10,635 bases of DNA, from positions 1-10,635 of the forward strand of contig CAIVEA010000420.1 of assembly GCA_903904765.1 (NCBI GenBank). Reading direction: 5' to 3'. Each line of letters begins with the position of its first letter. Within the stretch, counting starts at the first letter, position 1. This DNA is from an uncultured Chloroflexota bacterium (GTDB lineage: Bacteria > Chloroflexota > Anaerolineae > Aggregatilineales > Phototrophicaceae). This document shows, in pieces, positions 6,638-10,635 of this stretch. The notes under the pieces were generated by a model. The model searched no databases and had not been told where the DNA came from. It saw nothing but the letters and a program-made list of their open reading frames with translations. Both the position numbers and the translations under genes were made by a program.

Positions 6638-7390
6638 ATGCCAACTATTGTGGTCATTTTGATCGGCCTGCTCCTGTCATCCGGGGCGCTGGCGCAGTTG
6701 CCCGCCGGAAACGCCATCTGCCAGATGCGCCCGATCAACGGTAGCGTGAATGTGCGCCAGCAGCCCTCACAGAGCGCGGCGGTGGTGGCGGCGCTGGCTG
6801 ATGGGCAGGCGACAGCGGTCATCGGGCAGTTTGAAGCGCCTGAAGGCGTGTGGTATCAGGTTGCCAATGGTTGGGTGGCCTCGTGGGTGGTCAAACCCGC
6901 CAGTCGCGTTCTGGACGGCTACATCGTGGTCAAGCTGCAAGGCAGCCCGTATAGCGGTGCGTTCGATGTGGAAGTGCCAGCCAGCGCCTATGCCGGCACG
7001 GTTTGCCCGGAAGTCATCTACGGCACGGAGGGCGACGACACGATTCGCGCCGCGCAGGGAAATGATGTGCTGATCGGTTACGGTGGCGGCGATTTGCTCA
7101 GCGGCGATGCGGGCGATGATGTGCTGTTCGGCGGCACAGGGAGCGATTTTCTATACGGCGGTGAGGGGGTGAATACGCTGTACGGGATGCAGGGGATGGA
7201 TCGCTTGTTTTCGGTGACGAACACCGATTGGAACGTGGTAGATGGTTTTCGTCCGCATGGCGCAGCCACGCCCGAACAGGTGGCGGTGTGGTTTGGCGCG
7301 GACGCGCTGACCAGCGCCTTCGTCTACACGAGTAGCTTCGGGGATTTGGTCGTGACACCGCTGTACATCTTCTGGGGTAGCGCATCATGA
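6638..7390 (+). CDS. Secreted SH3b domain plus RTX calcium-binding repeat protein
   Basis: The protein has 250 residues. An in-frame TGA at 6623-6625 leaves ATG 6638 as the only upstream choice, with AGAGGG 7 bases before it. Residues 1-19 form a signal peptide ending in ALA before Q20; oddly it has no basic residue in its n-region. Residues about 30-88 are a bacterial SH3 domain (SVNVRQQPS, then GVWYQVANGWVASWVV), a fold that commonly binds peptidoglycan or cell-wall peptides. Residues 129-191 are seven consecutive nonapeptides of the RTX type (GGxGxDxUx). Examples are GTEGDDTIR, GDAGDDVLF and GGTGSDFLY; the sixth (GGEGVNTLY) has Asn for Asp. These should form a calcium-stabilised beta-roll. 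C28 and C123 could pair. RTX proteins often leave by a type I system, but here an N-terminal signal implies Sec export. It overlaps the next gene by ATGA. Confidence 0.87.
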   Translation: MPTIVVILIGLLLSSGALAQLPAGNAICQMRPINGSVNVRQQPSQSAAVVAALADGQATAVIGQFEAPEGVWYQVANGWVASWVVKPASRVLDGYIVVKLQGSPYSGAFDVEVPASAYAGTVCPEVIYGTEGDDTIRAAQGNDVLIGYGGGDLLSGDAGDDVLFGGTGSDFLYGGEGVNTLYGMQGMDRLFSVTNTDWNVVDGFRPHGAATPEQVAVWFGADALTSAFVYTSSFGDLVVTPLYIFWGSAS

Positions 7391-8340
7391 AGCGCCTTTT
7401 TTACGCAGCAAACGAGAAGACGGCGCGGCGCGAACGGATTTTGCTACCGTTCCTGCTGATGGTGGTGGCAACGGTGGCTTGCTGGTGTGGCGGCAGACCA
7501 GCGGAAGAACGCTGTGTGAATCCCTTCCCGCCGTTGAATTTCTTCCCCGGCGATATGTCCCACGAATTTTACGAGTGTACGCGTTTTATCGAAGAACGCT
7601 GCGGCGCTTATCCGGTGTTGCCCGCATCGAGCAATATTCTTTACTGTTATGAAGTGACCCCGACGGCACAACCGACCGAAGATCAATTGTGTCAGGCCTT
7701 TGAGCAGTGTCAGGATACGGCTTTCGATCAATTCTTCGTGTATCGTGCGACGGTGACGGCAGAATTTCATGTCACCGAGACTGCCAGAGCCGAACCGCTG
7801 CGGATACTCCCCAGCGCCACGCCGCCCCGCGCACCCGCCGTACCGGATGTGTCGCAACCGCAGGTACTAACCGCTTCCTGTTCGGCTTTCCGGCTGACTT
7901 CGCCGCTGCTAGGGCTGGCGAACGGCAACCAGACCTTCTACTGGGATCCGCTGCCTGTGGCGACAGGCTACCGTGTTCAAATTCTGGAAAACGGGGCGGT
8001 GCTGGCGACCTTCGAGACAGGCGCAGACCAGACCAACCTGACCGCCGATGTCAGCGCGGACAAGATCGGCGGCCTGTTCACCTTCGTGGTGCGCGTACAG
8101 GCGCTCAACGGCGCGAAGGCAGTTTGCTCGGACGAGCGCGAAATGCTGCGCGAGGCCAGTGGCGGCGGTGGCGATAATGGCGTGTCAGAGCCGGTGGTTG
8201 CGCCGCCCTCGCTGTGCGGGAACGGAGTTTGCGACTCGTCGGAGAATGGCGCGGCCTGCCCGAAGGACTGCTTCTGCGGCAACTTCACCTGCGACGCGGG
8301 CGAAGATGCGTTTAACTGCGGGCAGGACTGCGGTGGGTAG
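7387..8340 (+). CDS. Envelope protein with FN3-like domain and two C-terminal cysteine repeats, possible lipoprotein
   Basis: The protein has 317 residues; its ATG overlaps the previous stop (ATGA, 7387-7390), so the two are translated together. Basic residues (RRER) precede a hydrophobic segment (about 18-33) that ends in ATVAC-WC. Cys32 may be a lipid-modified cysteine, but Thr at -3 is a poor lipobox, so an uncleaved anchor is possible. Residues 43-110 hold several cysteines and no domain I recognise. A Pro/Ala linker (about 140-158) leads to an FN3-like domain (about 168-250, with WDPLPVATGYRVQI). After a Gly-rich stretch come two 19-residue repeats, at 277-295 and 297-315. Each follows C-G-N-x-x-C-D-x-x-E-(6)-C-x-x-D-C, with four cysteines that probably form two disulphides. 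Repeats of this type are known at the ends of secreted bacterial proteins, but their function is unclear to me. The product probably works with the SH3b/RTX protein at the surface. Confidence 0.8.
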   Translation: MKRLFYAANEKTARRERILLPFLLMVVATVACWCGGRPAEERCVNPFPPLNFFPGDMSHEFYECTRFIEERCGAYPVLPASSNILYCYEVTPTAQPTEDQLCQAFEQCQDTAFDQFFVYRATVTAEFHVTETARAEPLRILPSATPPRAPAVPDVSQPQVLTASCSAFRLTSPLLGLANGNQTFYWDPLPVATGYRVQILENGAVLATFETGADQTNLTADVSADKIGGLFTFVVRVQALNGAKAVCSDEREMLREASGGGGDNGVSEPVVAPPSLCGNGVCDSSENGAACPKDCFCGNFTCDAGEDAFNCGQDCGG

Positions 8341-8343
8341 GCG

Positions 8344-10131
8344 CTAGAGCAATTTGTCCTGCTTGGCGGGTTTGGGTTTGCGGGCGGAAGGCGGGCGGTG
8401 TTCCTCTTTGTAGGCATCTGCACCGGCCAGTAGTTCGCGGGCGCTCAATTTGCCACTTTCGCCCTGCGCCCCCAGCATCTCCGCCAGTTCGTCCACGCGG
8501 CGTAGTTCCTCATCCAGCGTGATGACTTGCGTGGCCGTCCGGTCTCCCGTGACGCGCTTCTTGACGTGAAAATGTTTATCGCCATAGCCGGCTAACTGCG
8601 CCAGATGCGTGACCACCATCACCTGATGATTGAGCGCCAGTGACCACAGTTTTTCGCCCACCACGCCGCCCACACGCCCGCCGATGCCCGTATCAATTTC
8701 GTCGAAGATCAGCGTGGGGGTCTGGTCGGCCTGCGTCAGCACACGTTTGAGCGCCAGCATGATGCGCGCCGTCTCGCCGCCGGAGGCCACTTTTGCCACC
8801 GGACGCAGCGGTTCGCCGGGGTTGGCGCTCATCAAAAACTCGACCTTATCAATACCCGTCAGATCGAAGGCGAAGCGTTGATCGCCCACATAGCAACCTT
8901 CGGGGTCGGGTTTGCGGGTGATAGACACCTCGAACTTTGCCCGTTCCATCCGCAAATCGGCCAGTTCGCTCACGATCTTCTCGGCCATCTTGCCGCCGAT
9001 CATGCCGCGCACCCGGCTGACGCGCTCCGCCACTTCACCCACATGCCGCAGCAACTTTTCTTCGTCGGCACGTAGTTCGGTCAGGCGTTCTTCGCTGTTC
9101 TCGATCCCGTCCAGTTCCGCCCGCGCCCGTTCCGCATATTGCAGCACGGCTTCGATGGTCGCTCCATAGCGGCGGCGCAGTTTGTTGATGAGTTCCAGCC
9201 GTTCTTCGACCTCGTTCATGCGCGCCGGATTGTATTCCACGCGGTCGGTATAGCGGCGCAGCGCCCTTGCCAGTTCTTCAGCTTCTTCCGCCAGTCCATC
9301 GGCTTCGGTGGCGTGTTCTTTCATATCGCTGTCAATGTTCGCCAGCTTGCCCAGTAGGATGGAAACCTGCATCAACTGGTCAACGGCGGAGAGTTGATCG
9401 CTGCTATCGTCCCCGTGCAGAAGTTGGTAGGCTTCGGCGGTCAGCGTGGCGAGTTGTTCGCTGTTGCCCATGCGGGTGCGTTCGGCACGCAGTTCGTCGT
9501 CCTCGCCCACCTGCAAATCAGCTTCTTCGATCTCCTCCACATCATGCCGCAGTTGGTCGGCACGCCGCTTGAGCGCCGCCTCGTCCGAAAGCAAGCGCGT
9601 GATCTCGGCGCGGATGCGGTGGACGCGCTCCACCAGCGATCCGAGCGCGAGGCGCATCTCGGTCAGTTCGGCGTAGCGATCCAGCAGGTCAATGTGGGCG
9701 CGGGGGTTGAGCAGCGACAAATGCTCGCTCTGTCCGTGTACATCCACCAGCAGCGCCCCCACTTCGCGCAGTAAATCCTGCGTGGCGCTCACGCCGTTGA
9801 TGCGTGCGGCAGAACGCCCGTTGGTGCGGACTTCCCGCGAGAGGGTGATGTAGTTGGGGACATCCCCTTCCATCTCTTCGCGTTCGAGGATGGGCTTGAT
9901 GAGCGCGGCGGTGGTTTTGTTGAAGGCGAACACACCTTCCACCAGCGCCTTATCCGCACCCGCCCGCACGAACGAGGGATCGGCCTTGCCGCCCAGCAGC
10001 AGTTCAACCGCATCAATGATGATGGATTTGCCCGCGCCGGTTTCGCCTGTGATGACGTTGAATCCGGTGGCAAATTCCAGTTCGAGGCGGTCAATAATGG
10101 CGAAATTCTGAATGCGAAGTTCTTCGAGCAT
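8344..10131 (-). CDS. recN: DNA repair protein RecN
   Basis: RecN is an SMC-like ATPase that acts early in recombinational repair of DNA double-strand breaks in the cytoplasm. The 595-residue product begins MLEELRIQNFAIID, typical of the family. Walker A is GETGAGKS (29-36, bases 10024-10047). The central part (about 155-370) is charged coiled coil. DVHGQSEHLSLL near 130-140 is a RecN hallmark. The ABC signature is SGGE (450-453) and Walker B is LIFDEID (474-480), with E478 as the expected catalytic glutamate, followed by TGIGGRVGG. It is slightly longer than the usual 550-570 residues because of a Lys/Pro-rich C-terminal tail of about 25 residues. The start site has only GGGAAG about 10 bases upstream. 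A recN of this kind is often SOS-regulated, but I found no LexA-type inverted repeat upstream. It stands alone, convergent with the preceding gene. Confidence 0.96.
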   Translation of the reverse strand: MLEELRIQNFAIIDRLELEFATGFNVITGETGAGKSIIIDAVELLLGGKADPSFVRAGADKALVEGVFAFNKTTAALIKPILEREEMEGDVPNYITLSREVRTNGRSAARINGVSATQDLLREVGALLVDVHGQSEHLSLLNPRAHIDLLDRYAELTEMRLALGSLVERVHRIRAEITRLLSDEAALKRRADQLRHDVEEIEEADLQVGEDDELRAERTRMGNSEQLATLTAEAYQLLHGDDSSDQLSAVDQLMQVSILLGKLANIDSDMKEHATEADGLAEEAEELARALRRYTDRVEYNPARMNEVEERLELINKLRRRYGATIEAVLQYAERARAELDGIENSEERLTELRADEEKLLRHVGEVAERVSRVRGMIGGKMAEKIVSELADLRMERAKFEVSITRKPDPEGCYVGDQRFAFDLTGIDKVEFLMSANPGEPLRPVAKVASGGETARIMLALKRVLTQADQTPTLIFDEIDTGIGGRVGGVVGEKLWSLALNHQVMVVTHLAQLAGYGDKHFHVKKRVTGDRTATQVITLDEELRRVDELAEMLGAQGESGKLSARELLAGADAYKEEHRPPSARKPKPAKQDKLL

Positions 10132-10245
10132 ATTGGCGATCGCTTCCCGAAAATCGTCCGGCGTACATTCCCGAAAAAATCATTTTAACCCGACTAGGCC
10201 AACAAAACCGCGTTTGGTTTGTTTTTACTTATAATACGCTCTCGT

Positions 10246-10331
10246 CCTCATCCTGATTGAACAGGGGAATTTACGCTTGCGCGCCGCAGGCGTTCCCCTG
10301 TTCAATCACCCTTCTCCCTCAGGGCGAAGGG
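10246..10331 (-). repeat. Two-hairpin interspersed repeat, copy 2 (inverted relative to copy 1)
   Basis: This is the better preserved copy. TGATTGAACAGGGGAA (10254-10269) and TTCCCCTGTTCAATCA (10293-10308) are perfect 16-bp arms. The loop itself folds as ACGCTTGCG against CGCAGGCGT, with one wobble pair. A second hairpin follows at once: CCCTTC-T-CCC (10309-10318) against GGG-C-GAAGGG (10322-10331). The reverse complement aligns over the full length with 5070-5155. Confidence 0.8.
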
Positions 10332-10370
10332 AGTAAGCGGCAGCAATCGCGCTCTAATCCCCCGTATTTT

Positions 10371-10409
10371 CCCCCTCGCTTAGCTGTACTCAGCGGCTGG
10401 GAGAGGGGG
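10371..10409. repeat. Imperfect GC-rich inverted repeat near the end of the membrane protein gene
   Basis: CCCCCTC (10371-10377) pairs with GAGGGGG (10403-10409), and GCTG (10383-10386) pairs with CAGC (10391-10394) around TACT. It lies 3 bases past the stop codon of the minus-strand gene, so it could end that transcript. However, on the minus strand it is followed by AAAA rather than a T-run, so it is not a standard intrinsic terminator. It may be another palindromic repeat. Confidence 0.4.
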
Positions 10410-10412
10410 CAT

Positions 10413-10635
10413 CTACCCCCGCATTTTGAAGCGGCTGTAGACGAAGAACGTCACCAGCCCCACGAACGCCAGCAAGCTGAGGTTTTGCAGCGCCATCTGC
10501 ACCACCAGATCGAGAGGAATGGGCGGCGCGGCTTGCTGACCGAGCCGCGTGATGGCGACATTCAATTGTTCCTGAATCGCGCTGTAGGTCTGAATCACGC
10601 CACCCGCCACCCCGCCAAGCAGTGTACCCGCCGCC
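10413..10635 (-). CDS. C-terminal part of an unidentified membrane protein, 5' partial
   Basis: The frame stays open to the window edge, so the start lies outside; the GTG at 10610 is not a convincing start. About 74 codons are visible. The first residues (AAGTLLGGVAGGVIQ) look like the end of a Gly/Ala-rich hydrophobic helix. A polar, helical stretch (TYSAIQEQLNVAITRLGQQ) follows, then a short Pro-rich turn and a hydrophobic helix (LSLLAFVGLVTFFVY). The protein ends in RFKMRG, whose positive charges place the C-terminus in the cytoplasm. The middle loop would then be outside. I recognise no family from this fragment. It is on the same strand as recN and upstream of it, but a 281-bp gap with two hairpin elements separates them, so an operon with recN is unlikely. 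Confidence 0.6.
   Translation of the reverse strand, partial: AAGTLLGGVAGGVIQTYSAIQEQLNVAITRLGQQAAPPIPLDLVVQMALQNLSLLAFVGLVTFFVYSRFKMRG

Larger units (their letters stand above)
10132..10412. other. Intergenic region between recN and a membrane protein gene
   Basis: This 281-bp gap holds no credible gene. From the recN side it has an AT-rich stretch (10170-10240) where the recN promoter should lie. On the minus strand TAAAAT (10182-10187) is a weak -10 candidate, with only GGTTTT 16 bases upstream. A plus-strand TATAAT (10230-10235) faces the repeat copy at 10246-10331. A further GC hairpin lies at 10371-10409. Confidence 0.6.

Noticed and set aside
10132..10250. LexA/SOS box upstream of recN
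   Set aside because: I looked for GAAC-N4-GTTC and CTGT-N8-ACAG type repeats on both strands and found none. LexA sites in this lineage may differ, so regulation stays open.

Overview
The window is GC-rich, densely packed bacterial DNA, most probably from a Chloroflexota (Anaerolineae-like) genome. This lineage call is an inference. It rests on the long secreted proteins with Thr/Pro linkers, the solitary membrane-anchored TIR protein, the beta-helix and FN3-like modules, and the short palindromic repeats between genes. No rRNA, tRNA, CRISPR array, transposase or phage structural gene is visible.

Layout, left to right. (1) Bases 1-2508 (+) hold the 3' part of a large secreted metzincin protease fused to a right-handed beta-helix and two FN3-like domains. 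(2) Bases 2621-3736 (+) encode a cytoplasmic TIR domain, one membrane helix and a cysteine-containing outer domain. (3) Bases 3797-4948 (+) encode a CaiB/BaiF family enzyme with the residues of alpha-methylacyl-CoA racemase; its Shine-Dalgarno lies inside a strong hairpin. (4) Bases 4949-5173 carry no gene but two adjacent palindromic repeats. (5) Bases 5174-5530 and 5530-6474 (+) are a translationally coupled pair: a small unknown protein and a membrane-anchored TolB-type propeller. (6) Bases 6475-6637 are an AT-richer gap with a good extended -10 promoter. It leads into a second coupled pair: an SH3b plus RTX-repeat secreted protein (6638-7390) and an FN3-like, cysteine-repeat envelope protein (7387-8340). 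(7) recN lies on the minus strand (8344-10131), tail to tail with the previous gene and only 3 bp away. (8) Bases 10132-10412 are intergenic, with a second, inverted copy of the 5070-5155 repeat and another hairpin. (9) Bases 10413-10635 (-) hold the C-terminal end of a membrane protein cut by the window edge.

Most of these genes act at or outside the cell surface: protease with adhesive modules, TIR transmembrane protein, propeller, SH3b/RTX protein and Cys-repeat protein. recN (double-strand break repair) and the racemase-like gene are housekeeping or metabolic. Apart from the two overlapping pairs, nothing ties them into one pathway. The most interesting non-coding signal is a roughly 86-bp two-hairpin repeat present twice in opposite orientation, with a paired base change that keeps the stem intact. 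No clear undescribed defence or mobile system can be claimed; the TIR-TM-outer-domain protein is the nearest candidate.
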